This document shows, in pieces, positions 21,176 to 31,622 of a stretch of 64,000 nucleotides of DNA; position 1 is the stretch's first letter; every line of letters starts with the position of its first letter. The position numbers and the translations under genes were made by a program. Below the pieces are notes generated by a model. It saw only the letters and a program-made list of their open reading frames with translations, was not told the DNA's origin and searched no databases. The stretch spans positions 124,001 to 188,000 of the forward strand of contig CALFWZ010000066.1 in the NCBI GenBank assembly GCA_937928405.1, read 5' to 3'. The stretch is from an uncultured Saprospiraceae bacterium (GTDB lineage: Bacteria > Bacteroidota > Bacteroidia > Chitinophagales > Saprospiraceae).

Positions 21176-21258
21176 CTTAGCGAAGAATCTACTCTTTGCG
21201 TTTCCTAAACCGCCCCTTCCATTTTTGATGGGTTTTGGAAACGAATGATTCGACGAAC

Positions 21259-23586
21259 TTAAAACTTTACCGTCATCCCCGCCTTAAAATTCACTCCTAG
21301 ATCATCTGCAAAATATCGTTGTCGATTTAGGTAATCTCGATAGGTAACGTTGAGTGCGTTTTCTATTTTGGTAAAAAAACGAAGGCGGAGTTTGGCCAAT
21401 TGAATATCGGACGCTGCACTTGCCCCTAATAAGTAATAAGCATCCGGAGTGGGGACAAGGTCTTGGTCTAGTTCTAAATTATTTTGTTTAAACACATATT
21501 TATGGTCAATTTCAAATACGATATTTTCAAAAATAATTTTATTTAGTTTCACTTGTTTGGGAACTTCATACGCTAAAGAAAAATTAATGGTATTCGCAGG
21601 AATATTGACAAGCGGTAGGTTATTGGTTAAATCTTTTCCTCGAATAAAACTATAAGATAAATTGGCCTGAAAAGCCGGAAGTATCTGCCATTTCCCCGAA
21701 AGGTCTATACCATAAATACTCGCATCAGTTTGTTTATAACTAAATACAGGAAAGGTACCACGAAGGGTCACTCGAAGAGAATCTTGTGGGTCTAAATAAA
21801 TATAATCTTTGATTCGCTGGTAATATCCTAAAATTTCAAAAGAGAAATGATCGTGTTCATTCCCACTAAATGACAACGTAGATTTAAGGGATTGTTCCTT
21901 TTTTAAATTGACGTCCCCTTCTTCAATCCCGCTGACCCCCTGATGTAGACCATTACTATACAATTCATTAATAGCAGGATTACGGGTCGCTAAGCCAAGA
22001 TTACCCGTCAAACGCAGGTTGGGTCGAAAGAGATAGGTCCAGCCAGCGATGGCACTAAGATTATGAAAATTATTATTAAATCGTTCAATAGTCGGATTTG
22101 CAGTTCGCGTAATGGTAGCCACCCGTTGTTGGAGATAATCGTAACGGATGCCTAGCTCCCATCGGTTTTTCTCAACTTGCTTGGTTAGCCGAGCAAAACT
22201 CCCAATTTCATGGGACAAATAATCCGGGATAAGCGGTAGAACACCCGTATCTGGGTCATTGGTATTATCAGTGAAATTATATTGTAATCCCGTAATAAAA
22301 TCCAATGTAGCGGAAAGGCGATGATGGTATTTTCCACTAACTAGCAAATTATATTGTTGTAAATTTAGAGCGGGAATATCACTCCTGCCACCACGTCGGA
22401 TATCAAATTCTTTTCGCTCGTTTAACTGACCAGCGACCATCGTCTCTAGCCATTGATTATCCGTAAAAAAATATTTACCTGTTAATTTTAAAAACTGGTG
22501 ATTTACTTTTTGCTTTGGCGACTCTAACCCGTAGCTAAACGTCTCTTCCGTAAAAAAAGGAGTCTTCCGTTCGAAGGCCGCTCTTAGATCATTGGGACCA
22601 TTGACATGTGATCCTCTTAAAATGCCCAACTGGGTATTGAATGAACTAAAATAAAGCGTCGTGAAAAATTTTGAGGAAAAGTTTTTTTCTAACTGTAACG
22701 CCAGATTCATTTCCTGACTTCCGGTATTATTTAAAAAATAGTTCGGTGTTTTTTGATCTCCTCTCTTCTTAAAGGTTCCGTTGATTTTCCAAGCCAGCCG
22801 AGCGGTATATTGTTTTAACTGTAGATTAGCACCGTGACCTTGTCCATTCGTTTCAAAAAAATAAGTTCCTTTTCCATGTAGATGTGGCTCTCGACCAATG
22901 GGTGCTGGTTCGACCATAACAATTCCTCCTAGATTAGCTCCGGCATATTCCAATGCTGCCACTCCTTTGACTACACGGATTTTATTAGCTACTAACGCAT
23001 CAATCTCTGGACTATGATCATTCCCCCATTGTTGTCCACTTTGTGGCACGCCATTATTCAAGATCGTAATCCGATTACCAAAAAGTCCATGAATGACTGG
23101 TTTAGAAATTCCACTACCATTTTTCAGTGTACTGACACCGGCCATAGACTCCAACAACGTAGCTAAACTTTTAGTAGCATTATCAGTAATGGCTTGTTCC
23201 GAGATCGCTTGTGTACTTTGGGTCGTACCTGATTGTGAACTTCCTTCCACAATTACATCTTCAAGTACATGGTCAGAATGTTCCATAGTGATATTAATCA
23301 TCGTATCAGCGGTCAATTCTAAAAATAGATAAGCCGCTTCACAACCAACATGGCTAATGGTCAAGTGATATTCGCCCGGACAAAGATTAGGAATACTAAA
23401 AACGCCATGATGGTCTGTTAATATTCCTTGCTGAGTTTCCGTTATATATATATTGACCAATTCGAGTGGTTCATCTGAATCGTGGTCGGTGACGATCCCG
23501 TCCAGTTGAACGTTACAGTTTTGGGCCAATCCGAAAATTGGCAAAAATAAGAAGGCTAAAAAAAAGTAAAAATTTTTATTGAACAT
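21259..23586 (-). CDS. TonB-dependent receptor with N-terminal carboxypeptidase-regulatory-like domain, ligand unknown
   Basis: Signal peptide, plug segment (GISKPVIHGLFGNRITILNNGVPQSGQQWGNDHSPEID), C-terminal beta-strand ending in F. Confidence 0.88.
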   Translation of the reverse strand: MFNKNFYFFLAFLFLPIFGLAQNCNVQLDGIVTDHDSDEPLELVNIYITETQQGILTDHHGVFSIPNLCPGEYHLTISHVGCEAAYLFLELTADTMINITMEHSDHVLEDVIVEGSSQSGTTQSTQAISEQAITDNATKSLATLLESMAGVSTLKNGSGISKPVIHGLFGNRITILNNGVPQSGQQWGNDHSPEIDALVANKIRVVKGVAALEYAGANLGGIVMVEPAPIGREPHLHGKGTYFFETNGQGHGANLQLKQYTARLAWKINGTFKKRGDQKTPNYFLNNTGSQEMNLALQLEKNFSSKFFTTLYFSSFNTQLGILRGSHVNGPNDLRAAFERKTPFFTEETFSYGLESPKQKVNHQFLKLTGKYFFTDNQWLETMVAGQLNERKEFDIRRGGRSDIPALNLQQYNLLVSGKYHHRLSATLDFITGLQYNFTDNTNDPDTGVLPLIPDYLSHEIGSFARLTKQVEKNRWELGIRYDYLQQRVATITRTANPTIERFNNNFHNLSAIAGWTYLFRPNLRLTGNLGLATRNPAINELYSNGLHQGVSGIEEGDVNLKKEQSLKSTLSFSGNEHDHFSFEILGYYQRIKDYIYLDPQDSLRVTLRGTFPVFSYKQTDASIYGIDLSGKWQILPAFQANLSYSFIRGKDLTNNLPLVNIPANTINFSLAYEVPKQVKLNKIIFENIVFEIDHKYVFKQNNLELDQDLVPTPDAYYLLGASAASDIQLAKLRLRFFTKIENALNVTYRDYLNRQRYFADDLGVNFKAGMTVKF

Positions 23587-23753
23587 TAATCTCGAAAGTT
23601 ACTACGATATCCCCTGTGATACTCCTCCATGTATTTAATTAAAATGCTATGACAAAGTATTAATTTTTTGGTTACCCATTGTTAAAAAGAGCACATAATT
23701 ACGGAATTATTACGGATTTTTTTAACATCCAAATCATCTACGAACGGATAAAA

Positions 23754-24476
23754 TCACGATAAATTAAGTAAATCACTTACACCAATAGGACGAACAATGT
23801 TAAATCCTTCTCCAAACTTGGCATTGATATACCGTCCATGCACCCGATTTTTGGCCTTAATAGATTCAAAAAAATCTTCTCCTGAAATCGGTGTTTGTGG
23901 TCCTTTTACTTTTGCTTTGGGATCAAAAAACTGGGTTTTATAGGCAAGTATACACGCCAATTTTTTATCCATATACGGAGTAATATCAACGACCAGGTCA
24001 GGATGTAACGTGTGGTCCTGAATATAATGATAGACCACTTTGGGACGCCAAGCTTTTTGCTTTTTTCCATCTTTTTTCGTTTCCACTTTTCGCAGTCCCG
24101 CCAAAAAACTAGCATCGGTTATCAACTGAGCGGCACGACCATGATCGGGGTGTCGATCGCTGAGGGTATTAGCCAAAATGATTTCCGGTTGACAACTACG
24201 AATAACCTTGATGATCTTTTTCTTATTCTTTTTATTAAGTTCGAAAAAACCATCTCCCAGATTCAAGGTTTCGCGGAATTCCGCACCCATGATTTTAGCA
24301 GCGTCTAGTCCTTCCTTTTTACGCGTCTTTGCAGTACCGCGAGTACCCATTTCTCCACGGGTTAAATCCAATAATCCAACAGAATATCCCAGATCAATAT
24401 GTCGCAACAAAGTTCCGCTACAACTTAATTCTACATCATCAGGGTGAACACCGATCGCAAGTATATTTACTTTCAT
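23754..24476 (-). CDS. bshB1: Bacillithiol biosynthesis deacetylase BshB1
   Basis: AIGVHPDDVELSCSGTL, TRGEMGTRGT, SDRHPDHGRAAQL LmbE-type metal motifs. Confidence 0.92.
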   Translation of the reverse strand: MKVNILAIGVHPDDVELSCSGTLLRHIDLGYSVGLLDLTRGEMGTRGTAKTRKKEGLDAAKIMGAEFRETLNLGDGFFELNKKNKKKIIKVIRSCQPEIILANTLSDRHPDHGRAAQLITDASFLAGLRKVETKKDGKKQKAWRPKVVYHYIQDHTLHPDLVVDITPYMDKKLACILAYKTQFFDPKAKVKGPQTPISGEDFFESIKAKNRVHGRYINAKFGEGFNIVRPIGVSDLLNLS

Positions 24477-24483
24477 TTTATTT

Positions 24484-24538
24484 TTGTTGAATCGTTGAAT
24501 AGATTTTTTAGCGTAGACTCATGGTTGAACGGTTGAAG
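24484..24538 (-). repeat. Dispersed TTGAATCGTTGAA repeat, two half copies
   Basis: TTGTTGAATCGTT 24484-24496 and GGTTGAACGGTTGAAG about 24523-24538, flanking TTTTTTAGCGTAGACTCA. Confidence 0.6.
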
Positions 24539-24609
24539 ACTCAAAATATATTACCTCAATTATTCAAGAAAAATTCCATTTAACTTAGATAGAAAATACC
24601 AAGCGTTTT

Positions 24610-25098
24610 TTAGAGCAATTTTTCGATGGCTTTTTTTATTTTTCCACTATTAGGGTTGGTAATACTGAGAAAATAATCTATGACCTTGCCCTCTTTATCG
24701 ACGAGGTATTTGTGAAAATTCCATTTAGGCTTAGAGGAAACGTTTCCATTTTTAGATTTATTAGAAAGAAATTCATACAACGGGTGAGCGTCTTTACCTT
24801 TCACTTTTATTTTATTAAAAATAGGATAAGAAGCTTCGTATTTCATCACACAAAACTGAGCAATGGCTTCTCCATCGAGTGGCTCCTGTCCGGCAAAATC
24901 GTTACTAGGAAAGGCAAGCACTTCTAATCCTTGTTCCTTATAGGTAGCATACAGCGCTTCCATATCTTTTAATTGTGGTGTGAATCCGCATTTAGAAGCG
25001 GTATTAACAACAAGTAATACCTTACCAGCATATTTTTTTAGATCGACGATAGCACCGGTGGTATCTTCAACCTGAAATTGATGAATAGAATTAGACAT
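24610..25098 (-). CDS. Glutathione peroxidase family protein
   Basis: VNTASKCGFTPQ, LAFPSNDFAGQEP, WNFHKYLVDKEG. Confidence 0.93.
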   Translation of the reverse strand: MSNSIHQFQVEDTTGAIVDLKKYAGKVLLVVNTASKCGFTPQLKDMEALYATYKEQGLEVLAFPSNDFAGQEPLDGEAIAQFCVMKYEASYPIFNKIKVKGKDAHPLYEFLSNKSKNGNVSSKPKWNFHKYLVDKEGKVIDYFLSITNPNSGKIKKAIEKLL

Positions 25099-25245
25099 AT
25101 TTTTTCTTGGATAGAATAGTGAATGGCAAAAATACTTAAAAAAGAAAAAGAAAAGGGATGAGCATATCGAATTTCGAATCTTGATTAAGTGAATGTTGAA
25201 TGGTTAAACGAGTTAAGGACACTTTTTGTTCATTACTGATTCGCA

Positions 25246-25590
25246 CTAGTTATTTTCTCTTATGAAACGAGCTTTTGCAATCAATCCATTTTCTATTTCA
25301 TAAATAGCGATAATAATGGACGACTCAACACCTTTTCTTCCCGTAACTTTTTCGTGGTCTATTACCATATTACCCATGACCATTCTGTTGAGTATTTCGG
25401 CATGTAAGTTTGGTGAATTTTCAAAAACATCTTGGTATATGTTTTTTAGTCCTTCTTTACCTATGGAATAGGGTTGCTCTTCTGAATAACGGTATAGTTC
25501 AATATCCTCGGCATGACAGTCTAAAAATTTTGACAGATTCCTGTCGTTATAAGCATTGACTTGTGCTTGAACAATATTTTCTGAATTCAT
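25246..25590 (-). CDS. NTF2/SnoaL-like protein
   Basis: VQAQVNAYNDRNLSKFLDCHAEDIELY...GIKNIYQDVF-like cone fold pattern, small size. Confidence 0.7.
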   Translation of the reverse strand: MNSENIVQAQVNAYNDRNLSKFLDCHAEDIELYRYSEEQPYSIGKEGLKNIYQDVFENSPNLHAEILNRMVMGNMVIDHEKVTGRKGVESSIIIAIYEIENGLIAKARFIRENN

Positions 25591-25600
25591 TTTTATGCTT

Positions 25601-28600
25601 TTATAGTCCTGTCAAAACCAACGGTTTCACAGCTGTACCTTTCCCCGTTTCTACCATTAAAAAATAAGTCCCCGCGGTCGCTGTTGAAATATCCACATCT
25701 GCTGAAATTTCACTGCCCATTTGGGTAGTAAAAAATATGGTCTTTCCCGTCAAGTCAATAATTTTTAAATCGACCGATAAAGCGTTTTCAAATAATAACT
25801 CAACCTTAAAAATACCATTAGATGGATTAGGAAAAATTCGAAACAACGAAAGGTAGGTGGGTAACTCCGTAGCCGTGGGATAATCTATATAAAAATCTGT
25901 GATGCCCATACATCCATTCGCATCCGTAATCGTAACGGTATAATCACCACGTGTTAGATTTTCAATAAAAATACCAGATTCACCCGTACTCCATTGATAA
26001 GTATAAGGACCTTGCCCACCAGAAACATTTGCGATCGCCGACCCCGTATTAGTCTGTGTCCCAGTAGTCACAACATTGGTAATAATCTCACCTGAACTAC
26101 CGATAGTAACAGATCCTATCAGATTGCAATCATTTGCATCTACTATTTCAAAAACATAATCCCCTACTGGTAAATTCTCTTGTAAAATGCCTGTGGCACC
26201 ATTAGACCAATTAACGATATAAGGTGATGTTCCAGCAGTTATTTCTAGTAAAATCATTCCATCTTCTGCATTTTCACAACTAACATCATCTGTTTCAATA
26301 TTAAATTCAATCGGCGTTCCAGCATCGATATTAACGGAAGCCATATGACTACACCCCGCCGCATCCGTAATGGTCACCGAGTATGTTCCAGAAGTTACGC
26401 CTGGTAAGTCAGCGGTGGTCGCTCCTGTATTCCATAGATAGGTCAACGTTCCTGTTCCACCCGACACTTCTGTTCCAATATACCCTTGTCCAGAACAAGC
26501 GCCATTGGTATCGAACGAAATAGTAATTTCAGGAGCCACTAGTAAATTAATGATATGCAAACTATCACATCCTAAGTAGCTGTTCAAGGGAAGATTTAAT
26601 TGAGTATGCTCAGTATACACCACTCCATTATACGTCTCTCCATAACAAAGATGAATCGTTTCATTGGTAGTAGGGATCTCTAGATCGGTTATGACAAATT
26701 CAGTCACTCCGGTACACGCTTCCGCGTTTGTAACGGTGACTGTATACACGCCTGGCGCATTGACATCAATCGTATTTTGGTTACTACCTGTTGACCATTG
26801 ATAAGTATCATAAGTATTCACTAAGCCCAAAGTGGCAGGTTGCCCTTCTGAACAAACCGCCGTCCGTCCCGTTTCTGTCAACGTTAAAATTGATCCAGGG
26901 CTTACGGTAAAATTAGTCGCCCCAGTGCATCCACTGTCGTTGGTTACGGTAACAGAATATATGCCAGGAGCAGTGACGGATAATTCTGGCATTATGGAAT
27001 TATCACTCCATTCGTATCCTGTATAGAGTTCAGATAAACTGAGGTTTGCCGTTCCGCCTGTGCAAATAGCGGTAGGTCCCATAATGTTCGGAATGATTGC
27101 TGCTTCCACTTCTACAATAACACTCGTCGTCACCTCACAATTATTATCGTCCACCACACTCACCTGATAGATGCCTGGTGTAGCTACTACTATTGTTTCT
27201 GTATTACCTCCATTAGACCAATTGTATTGATCAAACCCGGGTGTAGCCGCCAAACTTGTAGCAGTCCCATCGCAAAGACTTAACATACCTATTATCTGTA
27301 AATCTACGGCTGGAAAACCTTCTACAACAAAACTGGTTACCCCAAAGCAGCCTGCTTCATCTGTCACCGTCAAACCATAGGTGCCGGGACCAGCTACCGT
27401 AAGTTCACTTTCCGAGCTTCCATCTGACCATAAATAGGAGGCGAAGTCCGTGGTAACCATTAGATTAGCATTACTACCTTCACAGAGTTCCATGGGGCCA
27501 TCAATGATTGGCATAATTCCACAATTGACATCCAGAAAGTTAGCGACAATCGTATCTCCCGTTGCAAGACTCATGCTAATCGCGATTTGCGTCTCGTCAG
27601 GACCAAAAGTATTGTTGGATACCTCCCAATGAGAAAACGCAAAATTATTTTCTGGCAATGCGATCAGGTTTAAATCAATTCCTCCAAAATAAGCCGCCGT
27701 CCAAGGATAAGCAGTTCCGATGACACTGTTCATCCGTACACGTCCACCTGCGGGCGGAAAAACATCCACTAGGATATCGAAGGGTCCGGTGAGTCCTTCT
27801 TCTTCATAACAATCAACTACCTGATCCACCACTGCCACACATTTGTTTTGAATTTGGATACGAAGGGAATCAAGGTTTTCATACCAGTCATCCAAACTTC
27901 CATTCCAGCGTGCTACCTGTCGAGGCATTTCGGGTTCAATTTCGGCAATCATTTCATCGAGTAGTCCCAGCATATTTTCGCAGCTAAAAGTTGTCGCTGC
28001 CAAATCTGCGTAGCGACTGGCATATTGTTGAAAAAATGTTTCATTTTCAAATAAGGCGACTAACATTTCAATATGACCAATATCTGGATCATTCACATTT
28101 CCAAAAACACCTTCCACATCACAAGGGTCGCTTTGCCATGTAACATCTGGAAGACCACTATAATTCTGTCCTAAACCAAAAATATTATCCATATCCCAAA
28201 GGCAATAACGCCAGCCAGTCCCTTCTCCTTTTCGGCCACGCCACCATTTGGTATTCCAGTTGAGCCAGTCGGTATTGACTACAAACGTGTTTAGAATTAC
28301 GTAGTCAATCAAACTACTAACGTCTAGTCTTTCGGTTACATAATCGTAGTTATTTGAAATTGATAAATCATTTTGAATCATAAAATTATACAACGATTCC
28401 CAGTCCTCCTCCTCACCGTATCGCGCATCTAGTCCACCCCAATACTCCAGCATGTCCACCCACTGCTCCCCTTGATCGTAATAATATTTTGTGTAGTCCG
28501 AATCAATCCTTTCTCGGATTTCATAAACACCCCAGTATTGTCCGTTGACATACAACACAGAACGACGATAACGCCGCTCGTCCACGTTGAGATCGTTTCG

Positions 28601-29761
28601 GTCTGAAAGTTCTTGGACATAAGCGTCTCGTAGATGACAGGAACGCCGATCCCATTGTATAGCGGCTCTAGGAAAATTATCAGAAGCGCTGGCTTTTAAA
28701 ATAAAAACATCGAAATCGGTCCGATCAGAAGAAGGGAATAATTGATGATCAATTTTATGCGCATACCCATAATCATCTTCGACGTAAAACCGGATGCCTT
28801 TTTGATCAAGATTCCAAGAATCATTGCCATGAGAACGAAAATGTCCGAGCATATCAAAAACGCGATTTCCATCTTCAAAATATTCCGTATGAGTGATATA
28901 GTTTCTATCAAAACCGTCACCACCCAATAATGCTTCTACTCGATCAGAAGAAACCGAAATCACTGGTAAAGAATGGGTTTCATTAATAAAATAGGTGTTG
29001 ACTATCGTAAAACTTGGTGCGTGCGTATCTACCGTAGGAAAAGCTTTTGCCTTTACCACCGTCGTACTATTGATGGTAATAGGCCCGCTATAAATCAAGC
29101 TATTAAAATTATTTGGTTCGTCCCCATCCAGGGTATATCGAATTTGAGCATCCGGCAGCGCCAATAAAGTCAGGGTAAGCGAACCGTTATAGAATCCTGC
29201 CGCTTCAGAAAAAATAGGAGCGTCCGTATATGCTGTTTTAACATTTTGGTTGGATTGATTTGGAGAAGGTTGTGTGGTTACGCCCCAGAAAGGTGATCCG
29301 TCCATGATTCGTCCGCGCGCATGATCTTGCTGCGTGGGGTTTACCATCTGGATAAAATCTACAGGCGTACCGGAAGGATCGCTTAACACGATATATTCTT
29401 GCTTCATCTGAGTCAACTTAAAATTGGTATGAATTCCTGAGAAGGTCATTTCATCACGGCCATCACAAATAAAAACTTGGTGATCATTAGCGGGAAGAAC
29501 GACTCCAGCAGGAATCTGCCATTTGGTCGTATTGTCAATTTTATCACTCAAATAATACCCCGTGAGATTGATGGCAGCGTTGGTTGTATTGTACAATTCC
29601 ACCCAATCAGGATATTTTCCAAAATTATCTTCTAATCCATTAATGTTAGAAGCTGAGAATTCATTAATAACGATGGACTGTGCTCCGATGATGCAAGGGA
29701 GAGTCACTAAGAAAATAAGAATAGCGTAATACCGTATTACTGGTATGTCTTTGAGGTTCAA
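25601..29761 (-). CDS. Large secreted CotH-family protein with lamin-tail domain, repeated Ig/PKD-like and SprB-like units, T9SS tail
   Basis: IVINEFSASNINGLEDNFGKYPDWVELYN (LTD), NGQYWGVYEIRERIDSDYTKYYY and CLWDMDNIFGLG (CotH), repeated PGxYxVTVTxxxGCxGxTxF units, C-terminal FPNPSNGIFKVEL. Confidence 0.85.
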   Translation of the reverse strand: MNLKDIPVIRYYAILIFLVTLPCIIGAQSIVINEFSASNINGLEDNFGKYPDWVELYNTTNAAINLTGYYLSDKIDNTTKWQIPAGVVLPANDHQVFICDGRDEMTFSGIHTNFKLTQMKQEYIVLSDPSGTPVDFIQMVNPTQQDHARGRIMDGSPFWGVTTQPSPNQSNQNVKTAYTDAPIFSEAAGFYNGSLTLTLLALPDAQIRYTLDGDEPNNFNSLIYSGPITINSTTVVKAKAFPTVDTHAPSFTIVNTYFINETHSLPVISVSSDRVEALLGGDGFDRNYITHTEYFEDGNRVFDMLGHFRSHGNDSWNLDQKGIRFYVEDDYGYAHKIDHQLFPSSDRTDFDVFILKASASDNFPRAAIQWDRRSCHLRDAYVQELSDRNDLNVDERRYRRSVLYVNGQYWGVYEIRERIDSDYTKYYYDQGEQWVDMLEYWGGLDARYGEEEDWESLYNFMIQNDLSISNNYDYVTERLDVSSLIDYVILNTFVVNTDWLNWNTKWWRGRKGEGTGWRYCLWDMDNIFGLGQNYSGLPDVTWQSDPCDVEGVFGNVNDPDIGHIEMLVALFENETFFQQYASRYADLAATTFSCENMLGLLDEMIAEIEPEMPRQVARWNGSLDDWYENLDSLRIQIQNKCVAVVDQVVDCYEEEGLTGPFDILVDVFPPAGGRVRMNSVIGTAYPWTAAYFGGIDLNLIALPENNFAFSHWEVSNNTFGPDETQIAISMSLATGDTIVANFLDVNCGIMPIIDGPMELCEGSNANLMVTTDFASYLWSDGSSESELTVAGPGTYGLTVTDEAGCFGVTSFVVEGFPAVDLQIIGMLSLCDGTATSLAATPGFDQYNWSNGGNTETIVVATPGIYQVSVVDDNNCEVTTSVIVEVEAAIIPNIMGPTAICTGGTANLSLSELYTGYEWSDNSIMPELSVTAPGIYSVTVTNDSGCTGATNFTVSPGSILTLTETGRTAVCSEGQPATLGLVNTYDTYQWSTGSNQNTIDVNAPGVYTVTVTNAEACTGVTEFVITDLEIPTTNETIHLCYGETYNGVVYTEHTQLNLPLNSYLGCDSLHIINLLVAPEITISFDTNGACSGQGYIGTEVSGGTGTLTYLWNTGATTADLPGVTSGTYSVTITDAAGCSHMASVNIDAGTPIEFNIETDDVSCENAEDGMILLEITAGTSPYIVNWSNGATGILQENLPVGDYVFEIVDANDCNLIGSVTIGSSGEIITNVVTTGTQTNTGSAIANVSGGQGPYTYQWSTGESGIFIENLTRGDYTVTITDANGCMGITDFYIDYPTATELPTYLSLFRIFPNPSNGIFKVELLFENALSVDLKIIDLTGKTIFFTTQMGSEISADVDISTATAGTYFLMVETGKGTAVKPLVLTGL

Positions 29762-29872
29762 GGTTTTTGTTTTTTATTGGTTTCAAGATAGGGGTTTTGG
29801 AATTAAAAAGACAGGTGTTAAAAGCGATAAAACAATTTTTTTAGCTACTTAAAGGACAGTATTAGGGAAATC

Positions 29873-29923
29873 TTGAATCGTTGAACCTGCCTTTGCTCGC
29901 AGGCAGGCTGTTGAATCGTTGAA
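29873..29923 (-). repeat. 51-bp dispersed palindromic repeat, copy B
   Basis: TTGAATCGTTGAA-CCTGCC..GCAGGCAGGC-TG-TTGAATCGTTGAA; reverse-complement relative of 1595-1645. Confidence 0.75.
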
Positions 29924-30207
29924 TTGCTGCTGGTACTTAGAACTAATTTTGTTTTAATGAGAGGAACTACTCAAAAAGCTGAATCATAATAATTGGGGGC
30001 CTCAAAACAACCTCACTTCTGTCTGATGAAACACACAGATAGGCTCAGTTGCAAATTCCAATAATAATTATTCTAAAATTAGCTAATATTCAATTCCACC
30101 AAAAATTCTGCGTTGCAGGAAATTTGATTTTTTTTGAAGCTGTAATTGATGTTAAGTCTCTGAACTTACTAAAATCTCTATCGCTCTCAACATTTCAACA
30201 ATCATTT

Positions 30208-31257
30208 CTACCATTTAATCAAGGCCGACCCCCAAGTAAAACCACTACCAAAAGCGGCCATACAAACGAGGTCGCCTTCTTTAATTTTACCTGCCTCCCA
30301 AGCTTCGCAAAGTGCGATGGGAATAGAAGCGGCAGTTGTATTGCCATACTTTTGAATATTATTCCAGACCTGATCATCGCGTAATCCAAGTCTTTTTTGC
30401 ACAAACTGACTGATCCGTAGATTGGCTTGATGTGGGATCAACATATCGATATCCGTTGGTTGGAGGCCGTTGGTTTGCAATGCTTCCATAATGACCTCTG
30501 GGAATTTTTGCACCGCCATTTTAAAAACTGCCTGACCTTCCATATTGGGATAATAATTTCCATCTTCCCACATTTTTTCGGTTAGAAAAGCACCACCGAA
30601 TTCCTGATCTGGGTAGCCAAATTGTTCGGTACCGAGATGAACACCACTATGACAACCTGGATTAATGTATGCTAATTTTTCTGCGTAGTCACCATCCGCA
30701 TGAAGATGCGTAGATAGAATGCCTGAGGTTGCATCTTCGGTCGGTTGGAGGACCGCTGCGCCTGCGCCGTCTCCAAAAATAACGGTAACGTTCCGCCCTT
30801 TAGTAGAAAAATCAATACCGTATGAGTGTACCTCGGAACCAACGAGCAATACGTTTTTATACATTCCTGTCTTAACAAATTGGTCAGCGATACTCAATCC
30901 GTAGACAAAGCCACTACATTGGTTTCGGATATCTAATGCGCCAATGCCTTGCATCCCCAACTGACGTTGGAGTAAGACTGCACAACCTGGAAAATAATAA
31001 TCGGGGCTGAGCGTCGCAAAAATGATAAAATCTACATCCGCAGCGGTGATACCGGCACGCTCAATAGCAATAGCTGCTGCCTTGGCTCCTAGCGTGGACG
31101 TGGACTCCTTATGCTTTTCGGCGTAGCGTCTTTCTTTGATTCCCGTTCGTTCCTGAATCCACTCATCAGAGGTATCCATCACTTTGGTTAAATCATTATT
31201 GGTAACCACCTTTTCAGGAACATAGTAACCTATTCCGGCTATTTTTGTGTTATTCAT
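30208..31257 (-). CDS. fabH: 3-oxoacyl-ACP synthase III
   Basis: DEWIQERTGIKERRYA, DIRNQCSGFVYGL (Cys), IPHQANLRI (His), GNTTAASIPIAL (Asn). Confidence 0.95.
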   Translation of the reverse strand: MNNTKIAGIGYYVPEKVVTNNDLTKVMDTSDEWIQERTGIKERRYAEKHKESTSTLGAKAAAIAIERAGITAADVDFIIFATLSPDYYFPGCAVLLQRQLGMQGIGALDIRNQCSGFVYGLSIADQFVKTGMYKNVLLVGSEVHSYGIDFSTKGRNVTVIFGDGAGAAVLQPTEDATSGILSTHLHADGDYAEKLAYINPGCHSGVHLGTEQFGYPDQEFGGAFLTEKMWEDGNYYPNMEGQAVFKMAVQKFPEVIMEALQTNGLQPTDIDMLIPHQANLRISQFVQKRLGLRDDQVWNNIQKYGNTTAASIPIALCEAWEAGKIKEGDLVCMAAFGSGFTWGSALIKW

Positions 31258-31464
31258 AGTCGTATTTGCTTAATTTGGTAATATACCTATCCTGAATATG
31301 GATAGGCTAAAGAGGCTGTAAAATCGGAAAATTATAGGCTTTTTCAAAATTAACCCGATAATCAATCGTTATGTCACCATAGATTTACCAAAAAACGCTC
31401 GGTGAAGGTAACCGATCCGGCCTTTTTGTATATTTACCGCAAAAAACTTTAACCCCCCCTGAAT

Positions 31465-31542
31465 ATGGACTTATGGAAAGCAATTATGAATTTTATTAAA
31501 GGTATTTTAGGAAAGGAAAAGAAAAAAGACAAGGAAGAATAG
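31465..31542 (+). CDS. Small ORF: predicted amphipathic 25-aa peptide
   Basis: MDLWKAIMNFIKGILGKEKKKDKEE*; absent from the ORF track because of length; isolated, followed by a terminator 22 bp downstream. Confidence 0.45.
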   Translation: MDLWKAIMNFIKGILGKEKKKDKEE

Positions 31543-31564
31543 CGATAGATCTTTCCACAAATAA

Positions 31565-31602
31565 AAACCTTCCCTAATCAAATTAATGTTTAGGGAAGGT
31601 TT
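31565..31602. terminator. Bidirectional terminator
   Basis: AAACCTTCCCTAA-TCAAATTAATGT-TTAGGGAAGGTTT. Confidence 0.8.
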
Positions 31603-31622
31603 CCTTAATAAGCGTATCGGAA

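Noticed and set aside
30049-30384. 111-aa plus-strand ORF overlapping the fabH 3' end
   Set aside because: About half is antisense to fabH, and the rest is AT-rich intergenic sequence without coding features.
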